Shown here piece after piece: positions 30,769 through 45,700 of a stretch of DNA of 64,000 nucleotides. Both the position numbers and the translations under genes were made by a program. The DNA comes from Pseudeuparius sepicola (Eukaryota > Arthropoda > Insecta > Coleoptera > Anthribidae): NCBI GenBank assembly GCA_963920635.1, contig OY987301.1, positions 19,944,501 through 20,008,500 of the forward strand, given 5' to 3'. The notes under the pieces are model-generated. The model searched no databases. It had not been told where the DNA came from and saw only the letters and a program-made list of their open reading frames with translations. The stretch's first letter is position 1, and each line of letters starts with the position of its first letter.

Positions 30769-33700
30769 CTAAAAATTTGAAATTGCAATGGAGGCACAAC
30801 GTCACCAATAGGATAATCGCGTTTTTTTTTTCTTACTAAAATTAACACAATAAAACTGATTTAAAATTTTAAACGTCACCAATTTAAAAACACAACCATT
30901 TGTGGTAAAGTACTTCATACCAAATGATTAGTTTTCCATACAACCACACTGATGGATTACTGCCAAATTTGTTATAAAATCACAATCCTTCTCATTGGAA
31001 GATAACTTCTTTCAAAATTTCTTAAATGATTCATATACATGAAATGATTCATATACATGAAATTTGAGCTGCCCAAATTTGCAAATCGAATACATCAGAT
31101 ATGTGTGGATGAAGTTAATGTAAAAGTCCATAATTTTTAACTATAGCGCAACAAGTTTCAAAGCAAATTTTATACTCATCTAATAACAAAATTAATTTTT
31201 AGCAAGATATTATGCCTAATCATTAATAATCTCCTCGTTCACTTCCGATGGCCCATTAAATTTTATCCCCACTTCGAAGCTGCCTAACAATAATCTCCTT
31301 GATCGTCAAAATAGTTACTCGGGATTATTTCATATTGTGGTATTTGATTTTTGAGGTTATGATTTAAAAAAGTCAGTGGTAAAACTTTTTGTAGAAATGT
31401 TTTATATATGATGTTTATTGTTTATTTTAGTTGATTTTCTGAAAAAAAGGCTGTCTTATTTGTGGGTGAATCTAATATGATAGAAGATTTGGACATTGTC
31501 CTGTGTCCTGTGATTAACCGGCGTTTTTATGTTTATATTTGATGGTTACGAGACACAAACAGCCCTGTAAATACTTAGCCGGTTGAGATTTTGTTACTAT
31601 TCTTGCGCGAGAGCCATGGAAGGCAACATGTGGATTCTGGTCTTTTTTCAGTTATTTCGTATGAACACAACTACATATAAACTTTTACTATGGGTTATTT
31701 TAAATAATGATACAACCGATGTAGCCTTCCATGTTTATTGTTTTTTTCTCTAGAAATGCAAGCTTAATATAGGTATAATTATTATCCAAAATATACAGGG
31801 TGTCCGGTAATTATGCGGCAATCTCACGTAAGCAGGTAGAGGGCGTCAAAATATTACGAGTGAGTTTAACAACTACGGGTCAAATCTTAATAGTTACTGA
31901 GACTGGACCTGCAGGACCAAAAAGATAACCTCAAAAAAGTTACGAATAAAAGCACGATCCAAAACAGCGCAAGTGGCGCCCTCTGTGAGACACGTATAGA
32001 AATTGACATTTTCATCTTATTTTCCATCCCCAAAAACATAATAGTACTAAATTTCAGTTCAGCAGCTTGATTATTTTGGGAGATATTGCCATAATTCAAT
32101 TTCAAAAAAAGAACTACACCGCCCTGTATCTCAGTAACTATTAAGATTTGACCCATAGTTGTTAAGCTCAATCGTAATATTTTGATGTCCTCTACCTGCT
32201 CACGCGAGATTGCCGGATAATTACCGGACACCCTGTATAATGCCTATGGATCATACAGCCCTTATCTTACTTACTATAACCGATTTGTCACTAAAATATA
32301 CCGGTTATTGAATGATAGTAATCGTTTAATACCTGATATCTCGCTAAAAATTGCTCAAGTTACTTTAAAAAATACCCTATTTACGACATCGATAATTTAC
32401 TAATATATTATTGGGTACATTTGAAAACTACTCACCCTCCAATGAAAAAAAATTAAAAATCCGATTTTTATATAGGAAGGGAGATCTCTTTTAGTGACAT
32501 AGCAATTCACTCACTCCTAATTTTAAAGATAATTTTGTTGGGAATGCAGGACCATTTCATTTTTTGAAATCAGTTGAAAAATAAAGTCAGTTTTAGCCCT
32601 TGGTCGTAAACAACTCAATAGGTTTTTTGTAGGGTAATGGAAAAGACACTTCCTGCAGATATTGACGATCTAAAAAGAGGAATAACTCAAGAACGTAAAG
32701 TGAGAGCAGAATTCGAATATAGACTATTACTTTCTTCTGACTAAAATGATGCTTGCTCCGAACATCTTGTATAAAAAAGAAGTTCAGATAATATTTTAAT
32801 TTGTTCTTCCTTTACCAACAAACTTACTGGGTTGTTTAAAGCCGAGTACTGAAACTGGTCTTTATGACGTATTTTTTTATTTGCCGCCCAATTTCAAAAA
32901 ATGAAACGGTCCTGCATTCCTGATAAAATAAGCATGGTAGTCCCATTCAAAATTTTAAAGTTCAGAGCGGTAGGGAATAGAGAAGTGAATTGGCAATTGC
33001 CATTACATAATCACTAAAAGAAGTTTCCTTTAAAATAAAAATCCAAATTCATTGTGGAAATATATTAAAGGTGACCAGTTTTCAAAAAACGCATTCAAAT
33101 ATTTGTTTGAGTGGTAAATCCGTTACACTATACTAAATTATTAAATCTTACCTCTTTAAAATGTTTGATGATAGATTTATACAAAAACTGACTGGTTTCA
33201 AACGGATGTCTCCTGTCGAAAGCCTCTAAATCGATGGCAGCATCTTCAAACTGTATCAAAGTCAATCCCAACATTCTTTTGATTTTCTGTAGTTCCTTTG
33301 CGAGTTTAGTTGCTGTTTTAACGCTTAGCCTTATCTGATCGGGTATAAGTTTTAATACTCCAAAATAGTATCTAAAAAATGTAGTTTTAATATTGTTGTA
33401 TTGTTGGATTATACCTCTTTATTACCTTTTAGCATGCACTGCTGAAACTTCTGTCAATAATCGTTGAGTTTCGTAGTCGGCTTCGTCTTTGTTAACCATT
33501 TCTTCTTGAAAATGAAAACCGATAAAAGCAAACAGTTTAAGTAACAATTTTTCCTCAATGATGACTGTCATCTTTTTAAGTCTCAAAATAAGGTACTAAA
33601 ATAAATGATATGAAATGAATGAGTTTTAAAATATACCAAAAATTAAAAAAAAATGTTGCTTACTTTAAAAAGTATGGCCTTTTCATTTAGTTTTGGCAAC

Positions 33701-36700
33701 ATTTCTGCATTAAAATCTATACACGGTAAAAGATTTTCTTCATTGTTGGTTCTGGAATTTGGGGGAGTAACATAACTCACCACAGGTACAGTAGCGTCTA
33801 ACAACTAAAAATATTATATTATATTTTTACCAAAAATAGAATGAGAATACACTTGCCTGATTATCAATTTGTACATCCTTCACACTAATACAGAACCGCT
33901 TATTTTGCGGCGTAAGCACAGTCTCGCCGACAATCTCTGAAAAACTAGCATACAAAAGTTCTTCGTGATTCCTCATGCATACCAAACTCAATCCAAGACT
34001 CCTCAGACTCAAGGTAAACTGAAATTCTCTATTATCCACTACATCATCATCATAATTCAAATCAGATCTGTCGTCGAAAGAAATCATCGCCCAATCTTTG
34101 CTATCGTGGCATGTATACAGTCGTTTTTCTTCGACATCTTTTATTGTCACCACTTGGGTCGGGCCGTCCATATTCATCGCAACCGTCAAAAATCCAGAAC
34201 CGGGTCTCAATCTCTGACGTTCTATAGCTTGCTCGATGGGTATGCCTTTGTCAGTCACTTTGTGACATATTGGTTGTGGGAGTCCCAATACTGCAGCACT
34301 ACCTAGAATTTTTTGTAAACAATTTTGCGAATATACTAAAAAAATGCAAATAAGAGCATTTTTTTGTTGTTCCCTATTGTTTCACAAGTCAGTTCTCTTG
34401 CTGAGAAAATGTCAAGGCATAAAATCTCTAGTTGAACTTTCTCACTATGCCTCACGAAACATTGGTGGTTTACGTTTATTTGACCAAGTTTGTCTAAGGA
34501 AGATTCCTCTAACTGAATTTCAAAACAAAATGCTAATCAGTGGATGAGTGGATATAAAATAACCAAATTACACTATCAGTATATGTATATAACTTTCCTC
34601 AAAAGCGTTGTGTAAATTATAATTTGAAGATAAAATGCGGATTTTTTTAAATCATCATTCATTTTGCCAAGGTGGGTTTCTGTCAGAATAAAGTTCCCTA
34701 ATGTTGCCGAATGCTTGGTTAAGAAGAAGAGTTCATAAAATAATTGTACAATGCCTGCGTCCAAGCTTTTCGAGTGCTTTGCAAATGTAGTGTATACCCA
34801 TATCTCCGCCACTGGCTATTTGGGGAACTTGGTATGATCATATTTTGTGACGTTTGATTAATGCATACAGTGTACCAAATTTCGTTTGTGTATCTTAAAC
34901 GGTTAGAAAAATAAAAAAATAAAATTTATGAGAATTTAAATATCTCGAAAATGAGGCGGTTGTCGATAAAAAGTTATACCACAAAATAGTCATATTTTAT
35001 CATTTTCACCTGTTGCAGTGTCCTTGCAATAAAACTGAATCACCCTGTATGCTCATAAATGCATTGAATGGGGAGTGATATCACAAACCTATTTCTTCTT
35101 ATTTTTAGCTTAAGTAATGGCCAAATATACCAGGTGGGGGGCGATTTTAAAAGAATTTATCAACAAGACTCAAGCAAGAAATTATTTAAAAAAATAAGTA
35201 ATTACTCAGTTCATTAAGTATTGAAAATAGTTGTTATAGTCAAATTATTTTAAGAAGTCCTTACTGGGAGTATCAATTGGTAATTTCGACATCCTAAGTT
35301 GGCATCAATGCAGCAAAAAATGCAATCGAGTCATAAGTTCAGATCAGTAACGAGCCCATTTGCACAATGAATAACTACTAATAATACGAAAAGTAGCAAG
35401 AACACGAACACAGATAACGAGTAAAACTCATGAAACATACAAAACCCGCGAATATTTTCACTGCCGAACGTTTGAACCCGTTTGAACGATCCGGAAAACC
35501 TTCACTATCGCTTTCACACCGAAACAAAATTTGCCTGAGTCTGCATCATAGACACTGCCGCAAGTAGCTGATTATACCGAAATACCAAAATGAAAGTGTT
35601 TACATGACGTTTGAAATTATTATTAAAATGAGTTGTAGTCATAGTTATTTTTATTTGTAGGGGTATAATCACATCATAAATCAATGAGTGACGTCATTAA
35701 CTGGTTGAGACACATATACCAATATTATACCCATGGTTACCAGAAAACTCCTAAGGATTTGTGGAAAATGTCATCTGACAAAATCGGGACTTCTTACAGT
35801 AATAGGGGTATACTCGATGATTCACTTACCTGGTCTTAAACCGTAGAACCCATCTTCTGACTGCACACACATGTTGTAATGGTTGCAACATAATCTACCC
35901 TCTTCGGTAAACCTCCACTTTTGGGTAGACTGTCTTCTAAGGTCTATCCTCCTCAAAACCAACCTACAAAGACTGTTTGGCTGTGGAGCAGTATTTTCAA
36001 TATCCAGCACAAGAATGTTTTCTTTCGATCTTTTAGAACCCGGGTGCGATGGCGGGCTACTGCCTTCATGTTGTAAATATCCTTCTGATGTCATGCGCCA
36101 CAGTTGTGACCTTTCACCTGGTATTTTATGTGCTAACATGACTTTATTTTTATGAACATCTAGTACTAGTTCTTGGCTTTCAACGTCGCATGGGTCTCTT
36201 ACACCATGTATGCTACAATGTCCAAAAGTAAGAGTCAAACTGGATGAATAATAGATCTGTTTCCGCAGAACTTCAAACCGTTTAAAACTGGCAAGGAGTG
36301 TGCATTATTTTGATTTTGACATTTCAAAAAACGAAACCGGGCATGTTCCTGACAGTTTAAAACTAATTTCAGACGGGTTGAAGTTCTGCCGAAACAGCCC
36401 TAATAGGAACAGTTTTCAGTTATCTACAGAGTCTTCCGGAAATGGATCTAAAAAATGAAACTGAATGATCTTTGACAAATTTTATTGGGGGGGGGGGGTG
36501 TTTGATATAAAATTTTTCGATCCAAGACCTCCTTAAAATGTCAGAATCTATTGGTCTAAGCAAACATCAACAATGTTATGTTTGCTAGCATGCCCGAAGG
36601 CGTAAGTCAGATGTTTGAGGTGTTCTGTTAGTTTGATAGCTAGGTACAAAAAGTGTTGCTAGGCATAAAAAGTATTGCCTAGCAACCCTTATGCAGCAAG

Positions 36701-39700
36701 GACCTTAAAACCATTAATAAACATGTAATAATTACAATTGTAGCAATACAAAACTTGCGTCAATCGTAATATTTCACAACGATACTTTTATAACTGGTTT
36801 TGATCAGAAAGAATATGAATAATAGGACAAAATTAATAGACACAATCTACCACATAGTGTATTTAAAGTTTAATTATAATATGAAATTGTCGGTAGCAGG
36901 GAAAATTTAATACATTACATAATGCGCAAGTTTTTTTGGCCTTGGAGGTACTTTTTTACTTTTTTCCTTGAAAAAACACCTCGGACAAAAAAGTGCACTT
37001 ACGCATCTTGCAATGTAAATAACTATTATATATTTTCGTCACAGTATAGGCTTACATGTCAGTTATTATTTTATCACAGTAGTCTGACTTATATTAGTTT
37101 GTCAGTTTGGGTCATGGCCCTCGTAAAATAAACTGGACTGCTTTTCCAATACAATCATTTGTCCCACCTATATGCATATATAGTCCCACCGAAAGGTTGG
37201 CCATATTGGGCACACACGTCATTGGCTGTCAAATGCACGAGGGCCGTAGGATGTAGGAAAATTTCAATTTAACCGTCACATTTAATAGTAACTTTTGAAG
37301 GTGGCCTTGAATCGAACAATTTTATATTAAACACCCCATAAATCTGTCAAGATTACAGTTTAATTTTTTGACCTATTTCTGAAACACCCTGTATATAGGA
37401 TACTGTATGACCCTAAAATTGACAGGATTTAATTCACTCGAAGGCCAAACTTTATTTTTTATAACCTTGTCCTCGGGGAAAAATGAAAGAACTGCCAATT
37501 TTAGTAGTACATATACATATTTTGCACTAGTTTTCATAACTCACTTTTTAAAGGTGCCTACAAACGCAATATAAATAAAGTTTTCATATGTCAATCCAGC
37601 GGCAGGACCAAAAATATTAATATTGTACGAATGTGACACTCCTCCTGGAGCTATAAGTCTTATAATATGATCCTCTGTTGGTTCGTCCCAAGCGTAAGGC
37701 ACGCTAGAATGTGCTCTTGCTGTACTGTGCATTATATCGATATAACATGCCTGTCCAAATTTAATCGACACTTCGGAAAAGTTGTCTACCCTAATCGGCG
37801 GTGGCAAAGTGTCTGCGTCAGTGAACACAACATAGAACGTTGCCCCCTGTAGTACAACCTCCAATCTTAAGAAATACACTCTCCCACTAGAATCTCGAAT
37901 GTTGACATGCATCGAACAATTTGTGTCGATTTTCAAACCACCCGACCAGTGACAATCGGGGACATCTTCAATGGAAACACAAAGTAACTGCTCTTTTTCA
38001 AGCTTTGTCCAATGAAATGGCATGTGCGAATTTGGCATTGCTTTCAAGCAGGACTTTTGGCCCAGCGAATCCCCATTTTTTACCGAACAAGTTTGTGCAA
38101 AGGCCAGCTGATACGAACTTCTATTGTAAAGTTGGTACCTGGGCGAAATTGTTATAATGTGCGTGTTTCTATATTTTCCACGTCCAGACCTGATCTCTAT
38201 ACCCACAATAAACACCATATCCGACTTCCCATCGCGCATAGTCACATGCAACTTTCTATATTGCGTTCCCTTCCGTAAATGGAAATTCGAGCACCACTGA
38301 GGACTCCCATCCCATATAACCTTTCTACCGACTCTAGCGTTCACACTGTGACTCCCATCTTGATCTAGGAAGCTGAATAAAAGAGGTGCAACCATTCGGG
38401 CTTGTTCGTGCTCATCAAACTGGCCAGCTGACTCGATCGAAGTGCCGGATTGGCGGAAAACTAGCGGTAACCCCGTTTTGTTTATTATCCAATAGGGGGC
38501 TGATATAGAAACCTAAAAGTTTTACCGTTCAGCTTGAAAAACGTAAACATATATGTGAAGCCACCTTTAATTTTGCTGCTTCATTAGTCTTGATTTCTGC
38601 TAATAAATACAGCTTTCTTTGTTTATTATCTTCTAATTTTATTTGGCAATTGAAATCAGAACATCCGGTAGGCACCGCAATGGTAGTGCAAGTCTTAAAG
38701 TTTTCTATTTTTATATCTATTTCAACAGATTTATCGGGATCAACCTAAATTATATGAAATTTTAATCACTTCAAATAAAGTTATTTCTTTCAGAACTTAC
38801 GTTCGTGATTGAAATATTTGACCCAGCTTCAACATGGCCTTTTTCATCGTGGATTATGTAATCCATATCTACTGGTAATAAATTGACTATTCTTACTGTT
38901 GGTAACAAAATAATTCTGTGCGCAGGTTGTTCAAAGCGGTTTGCTCTTTCCATTAAAACTTTTTGTTTAATAATTTCAGCACAAAACCTATAATAACAGA
39001 CAGAGAAATCCTTGCATGAAAAAAAGGCAAGTCCCTTTGATAAAATCAGAGACAAAATAAACATACACCCTGTTTTCATAGATTTGCACTAACCGAAATA
39101 TTATGTTTAAAATAAATGAAGACGATGAATGCAAATCTGACAACCCATTTTTTACTCAACATTCTATCGTTTTACATGTATATTTTACTAAATAATGCAA
39201 GTTAAAAATTAGGCTTAACAGCTTTTCTCAAACACTAAGAACCATGCTTTTGACTGTATAACTGTACCTTAGGCCTTTCATTTAAACTCCGTAAATACAG
39301 TAGGATTTTTTAAAAAAATTTATCATTATAGTCGCAAATATACTTCGAATAATATAAATACTTCAACTGTCCTGGTGTATTGTTTCGAAATGCTCTGTCT
39401 TGCTTAGAAGCCACGTATTGCTTCAGATTTGACCTGAAATTTGTCTAGTGCCTGGTAACATGTGGCCAGACCCGACCCGATTTTACACTTCGAGTCGGGC
39501 CGAGCCATCTGATGCAGGTCTCTAATAAGCATGCAGTTGGAGTATTGTGATTTATATTTTGGCTGTAAGAAAAAACACGTTTGAACAACTTACCTGTAGT
39601 TTAGTCCCTTGTGACTGTGGCAAGTACCTAACTCGTAAATTCTTTCCATATTGCTAGGTACCTGAGTCCACGATATACTTGGCATACAATAAGTATATTG

Positions 39701-42700
39701 CACAGATTGTTGAGTACTGTAGGGCCTAACGCTAATCCCTGAATGTGCGTGGACCAACGGTACAGACAGCGTATTTTTTGGTTCTATCATTAGCACTTTA
39801 CTGGGAGCCCACATTGTGAATGTGTCATTTGGTAGACGACTCTCTAATTTTATTTCCATAATTTGCGAAAGATGGTTTGTTAGAAGTAGAGCGGATCTGA
39901 CCGTTACTAGCTTTCTGGCGGAACCGTCTAAGGATATATCAAATACTATTCTTGCCAAAGGAATGTCCATGGTCTAAGAAAATACAAATTAGTTCGTATT
40001 GTAGGATTTGGGAATGTTATTTTTTTACTCTATTGTCAACTTCGGCAGGTGTATCTCTAAAATATACACCAACTTTGTCAACTGTAACTGGTTCAACACA
40101 TTGCCAACCTACAACTTTGACAACTATTTGATGTAGCTTCATTTTATGTGTGTTTTGATGCCTCAATTTATCTAAAATCAGTATAGTTATATTTTTGTCA
40201 AATTACTCTGTTTAAAATAGATACCTCTTGTGGTAAAAGAAAATGAAATAGTTTCACTAGGACCAACACTCAACCAATTATTTCCCGATTTCTTTATTAA
40301 GGCAGAAGAATAATTAATATCTGAAATGTGCGTTGAAAATTTTAAAACGGAACCAGTGTCGTTTTTTAACGCAAATGGTATAAAGGGTGCCCTTCTCCTA
40401 TATTTATCTATGATAACTGATTTATCATTGCTTGGGGTCATTTTAACGCTGTAGTCTTTTGTCCAACTCTCTTTTACTTGCTGATACAACTCTATTATAG
40501 TCGATGTTATGTTCAAATTTAAGGTGTCTTCTGATTCCACTTTTATTATTAATCTGTTCTTTAGCAGGTTTTGAGAGAATGTGTTTTCCCATAATATGCG
40601 ACATCTGCAAAATTTAGAAGATAATATTTGCATATAAGCACTTCAGAGATAACTTAATGTTTAAAGAGTTTTCAGATGATTTCAGCTGATCATGACAGTT
40701 CATTGAACTGCCTTAAAAACAATCACCGATGATAGACTTATAACTTATCATATGAATAGTAATTCATTTGTCCCATGCCAATAGGTGAATATCACAGGTA
40801 TATAATTTAAATTTTCAATTTTCAAGAACACTTTACCTCCAAGGTTCTAGAGCAGGGTCCCACCCAGATAAAATCCTGCTGTAATAATCGCACGTCAACT
40901 TGCATGATAAGCATCCACTTGGGTATACAGAATTGGTAACGTTAATCTGAGGTAACAACTGGCTCAATTCCAAGTCGGAAAAGGACAATTCCAGCAAGGG
41001 TACATCGGAATCCCCACAGTCATCGATGATACAGATAGATATGCAGTATGCTTTAATCTAAAGTTGAAAATTTAGTTAGAAAGAGAAATCACGTGTAAGG
41101 GAAACAACTTGCTTCTATCGCATTAATACTAATCGGTTTTTCGCTTTTTGCTTTGGCATATAATGGGGTAGCGTTGTTTGTCAACCATATTGCAGCATCG
41201 TCAAGTTTATTTTCGCATTTTGCTAATGCTTCTAAACAATCTTCCATTTTAAATCCCAATGCTGCCAGTGTTGCAGTATTACCTGTAATGTAAGAAGGCT
41301 GATTAATTTTTAGTTTCAGAAACATTTTTATGTCAACTAGATAACTATGTTTAAAGTTTAACATTATTCTTACTCTTTGAAGTAGGAACCTGGGATTCTT
41401 GCCCTTTACTTGAAATCAATTGTTTAGGCAAAGAATTTAAAATTTGCGAAAACATACACATGTCATGATAGGACAGTCTTACGGTCAAAAACTGTAATTG
41501 TACCTAAAAATATTCGTAAATTGTAAACGTTTTCACATGTAAACCGAAAAAGTGTACCTCTAAAGTTAGATCTTTGTTTATGTCTATGGACAAGTTTACT
41601 GGATCAATAATTGATAACGCTGTTTCATTTTCATTTCCCAAGATACAAGAAAACATTTCACAGTTGTTTAAACTACAAGCCAGTGGTTTCTCTTTGAAAT
41701 GTGGCCTATATTTTAATACTGTAGTAGTCTAAAATAATAATAAACAATAATAAAGCGAAAACATTGTTTTGTTAACAAACCTTCAAAATAACAGCATTCG
41801 AATCCCAGTGAGAAGAATCCTCAACTACAACCAACTCAGAATTTGTAACATTTAATTTTAGTTCAAAAGTATTGGCAGATTGAGTTTGAGGCTTATTAGC
41901 GGTGTTATGTTCAGGACTAGATGCAACGCTTTCAATTTCTTGAAATAAAAATCCTTGAAACATTTCCCACCAATCAAAAATTGCCATCAGCCTCATATTA
42001 TTTAACAGTATAGTCACCTTACTGTGATTCTTTCGTTTTCTGCTATGCACTTCAACTTGAACCAAATCATTTTCTTTTAAAGTGTCTTTAATAGGTTGAA
42101 GGATATTAGTGAAAACATTGCAACCTTGTGTATTTTCAGATCCATGAAATCTTGTATCGATTATAAGGATCTCTTGAGACACCAAATCGATATCTTGACT
42201 AAAATTCGAATATGACTCAATGGTTAGGTTTGATTTTATAAAATTTATGCAAGTTATAGGGGAACGATCTTTATGCGATTTTAAGAGTCTCAGCGAAACA
42301 TTCTCCATGTCGAATTTTAACGAAGTTACAGTCCAAACTTCAATTACATTATTCTGAAAATATTATAATTTGTCACTGCATTATAGTATAATTTACAAAT
42401 AATATTACCTCGGAATTCGTATTCTGGGGGGAAACTGTAGGATAAATTTTCTCAGTATCTTCTCCCAAATTAAATTCCAAAAGCCCTCTAAGAAGTTTAT
42501 ACTGATGCAAATCTATAGCACAATCAAGACTAGAGAGGTATCCATAAATGCTGGAATCCGGTACTATGTGCGAATCAGTTTTGTTCAAATTTTTCTCATA
42601 TTGCAATTCTAACTGAAACTTTTTCGTCAACAAGGAAGGTCCTTTTCTTACCACAAACAAATTTCCTAGTTTAAAACAACTTTTCTTTGGTTTTTTACTT

Positions 42701-45700
42701 GGAGAAAAATTTATTTCATTCTCTTTACTGCCAGTGTATAAATCCAACTTCTCCAAATCGATATTCATGACTTCAAGTAAGCATTTTTTTGAATTTTCCT
42801 TTTGTGTGCGACTTACAGTTCCCGCTTCTCCCGAATATTTAAACGTGTTTCTCACGGTTAGTTGACCAAGCTCGATAATTAGTAAATTTGTAGATCTCGA
42901 ACTTACGGGGATTAAAATCATTGGAGATCCAACTTTAATTACCATAGACAAACGAAGAGGGTCATCTCGAATCTGAACAAAGCAAAAAACAAATTATATC
43001 GACTTCTTTACAACATACCTGTGGGCTAATAGAAACACTACGAGATATCTAAGGGTCTTAGTTATTGGCTATTTTTGTTGTTATTTGATTCCATATTTTT
43101 TTCAATTTGTTGTGGTTTTAAAGCTGGCTGGAAATGCACCGGAAATTTTAGTTGGATAATAGTTGTTTTTAAATTTTTAATTGTTTCTTCATATTTTAAG
43201 CAGATTACATTTTTGCAAGAAATGCAAATCTTGCATATTCGGCCGAATATTCAGTTTGTTAAAAACATTATTCGCCCTTGCCAAATATTCGGCACTGCCC
43301 AAAAAGAGCCAAATATTTGGCGTGTCGAACGCGTTTTTTGGGAGATCTGACGGTACGGCGAGATGGCCGGAGAACGGGTCAACATATTTAACGAAACTAT
43401 TTCCCGCTTTCGAGTTATTAATGATTTTCGGCAAAAAAAAAACGCCCAACGCAGGTGGGACACATCTTTTTTACGTGATTGGTCGGCATTTCCCGTCACC
43501 TAAAAGCCAAAGTCCGAAAACTGTCAGAAATTGCCCTTTTTCGCCGAGCTACAGCTAAGTTATTTGGGCTCAGGGCTCTGGGTCGGAATTTTTAAAGCTT
43601 TCCTCAAGTCTTCAGGCAAGGTGCAGATGCTTCCGGTGCCCCGTTTCTCGAAACATGAAAGGGAGTCGGGAAATTTGGTTAAATATCGGATTTTCGAGGT
43701 TTCAGTTCTGGAGGAAAGTGCAAGGCCCAATTAAGAAATTTACCACCTCTTTCGATTTTTAGCACGGCACAAGTATTATCTGAGGCAACCTACTCGCTTC
43801 AAGTAAAGAAATATACTCTCTACATTTTACATAACACCTTATTCTATAATCTTACGAGAGTTTAATGCAGCGGGCTCTTGGACTAACATATTATGAGGTT
43901 TTCAGGATTGAGTAAATTTCTTATTTGTAGGTATAGAAAAGCTATACCTATTCACATTTTATTTACTTACCAAGTTACTACTAGTTGCTGCTTGAATGCC
44001 CTTTATAACTGTCTGCTGGGTCTTGTTAAATTTATCGAAAAAGGATTGTATTTCTGCTACAAATCGTTTTGTGTAAACTACTAGAACAGATACCATTTCT
44101 AACGTTAACTGTGCATCAAAATTCTTTGCTGTGCTTGGTTCATGTCTAAAAATTGCATTAAATTACTTTTGTATTTTGTATATGTAGAAATACAGTTAAC
44201 ATCTACCTTATGTACTTAAACTGTAGTGCGTGGTCACCCGCAGTCATGAACCTTTCCCTATAGAGTTGTCCATGTAACGTCAAATCCAACAAAGACATCG
44301 AACCTAATTTTCCCTCAACTTCTTTATAGAGGCCGTTGGTTTTTATAACAACATCTAAATTTGATATGTTAGCCTTGGCAATGTCAATTTTCGGCTTAAC
44401 CAAAACAACAGTAAGCGAGCACACCGTTATATTTGTTACTGTCTTATTTTTACAAACAGATTTAGTTTTATCTTCTGCGGCAATATTTAAGTTGGTTAAC
44501 GATCCATAATATTTAGCATTGCTTGATGAAGCACTGAAGAAATCTAATACAATCAGCCAAGATGGTACGTTTATGACGAGATCCAAACAGTTGAAATCGA
44601 CAGAAGTCGAGTTTTGAATTGAGTTGTAAGTTTTTTCAAAATTCGGCACACTCGGATCTACCAACAATGTACTTATAAGTACCAATTTCTTCTCAGGTTT
44701 GTTATTTCTCGTTTGTGACGGACTTGGTGGAGGTGTACAAGGACAAGGTGAAGCGAAATTTGTGTGGTTATAATGTGTCGCCATATTATTCCCAAAAACA
44801 TTTGTAGTTTCTAAATGATCAGGTAAGGAATTGTGCATAGGGCAGCATAAATCTGCATGATACATAACATCTGGGCAAGACCTTGAAACGCAACTAGAAC
44901 TGGGAGGTGCGGAGGAATCCGAAGAAATTACCATTGACCTTTGTTTGGAATCCTCTGGTTGTAACAAATCTTCCATGTGTATGGATCTTAACGACACCTG
45001 AATATTCGTTTCATACCTATTACTTTTTTCGTAGTTAAAAATAAAATCTTTGAATGACAGATCGACAACGGCTTTCTCGTTTGCATCTATCTCGCTCCGC
45101 AGCTCAACTGTAAACACTGGTACTTCAAAACCCACTTTCAAGGCAATGTTTCTGTACGGCGTTTTAGACTTAACCGTAGTTGTTAATGTGGGGAATAGCT
45201 TTGCCCTCACATGCGGGTCCATATTTAGGGTTGTTACGCCCAAATCTTCTTCCGCGATATTCGTTAAAGCTGACTGAGGTCTTATATTTGTGACGTTTAT
45301 TCCGTGAGCTTCAGTAAGCACGTGGGTAGTCGACAACCACTGCAGTGTGTCAAGAAGTTGCTCATACTGGGCTCTTACTAATGATATTTTAAGAGCAGTT
45401 ACAATACTTCCGGTGATGTCAATTAACTCTGCGCATTTCTGTTCTGGTGATTCGTCACCAAATAAAATGTTTGAATCGCTGTTGGTTTGACTGTTTAACG
45501 ATTTGTTTATTTCTCTAATGATCTTTAGTTGTAAGAGTGTATCGTGTAAAATGGGCTTTGCTAGAGACTTACAACTATACAAAACATCTGGTCTACTAGT
45601 AGACTGTCCCGTGCCTCTCTTTGAGGCAGTGTTTAAGGAATACAAGTTCATATCTTTTATTTCTATTGTATAATGTTCTGTACGAGAGTCAACAAATTCA

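Noticed and set aside
43181..43558. 125-codon plus-strand frame in the GC-rich intron segment
   Set aside because: Several overlapping frames on both strands stay open because of composition; no motif.
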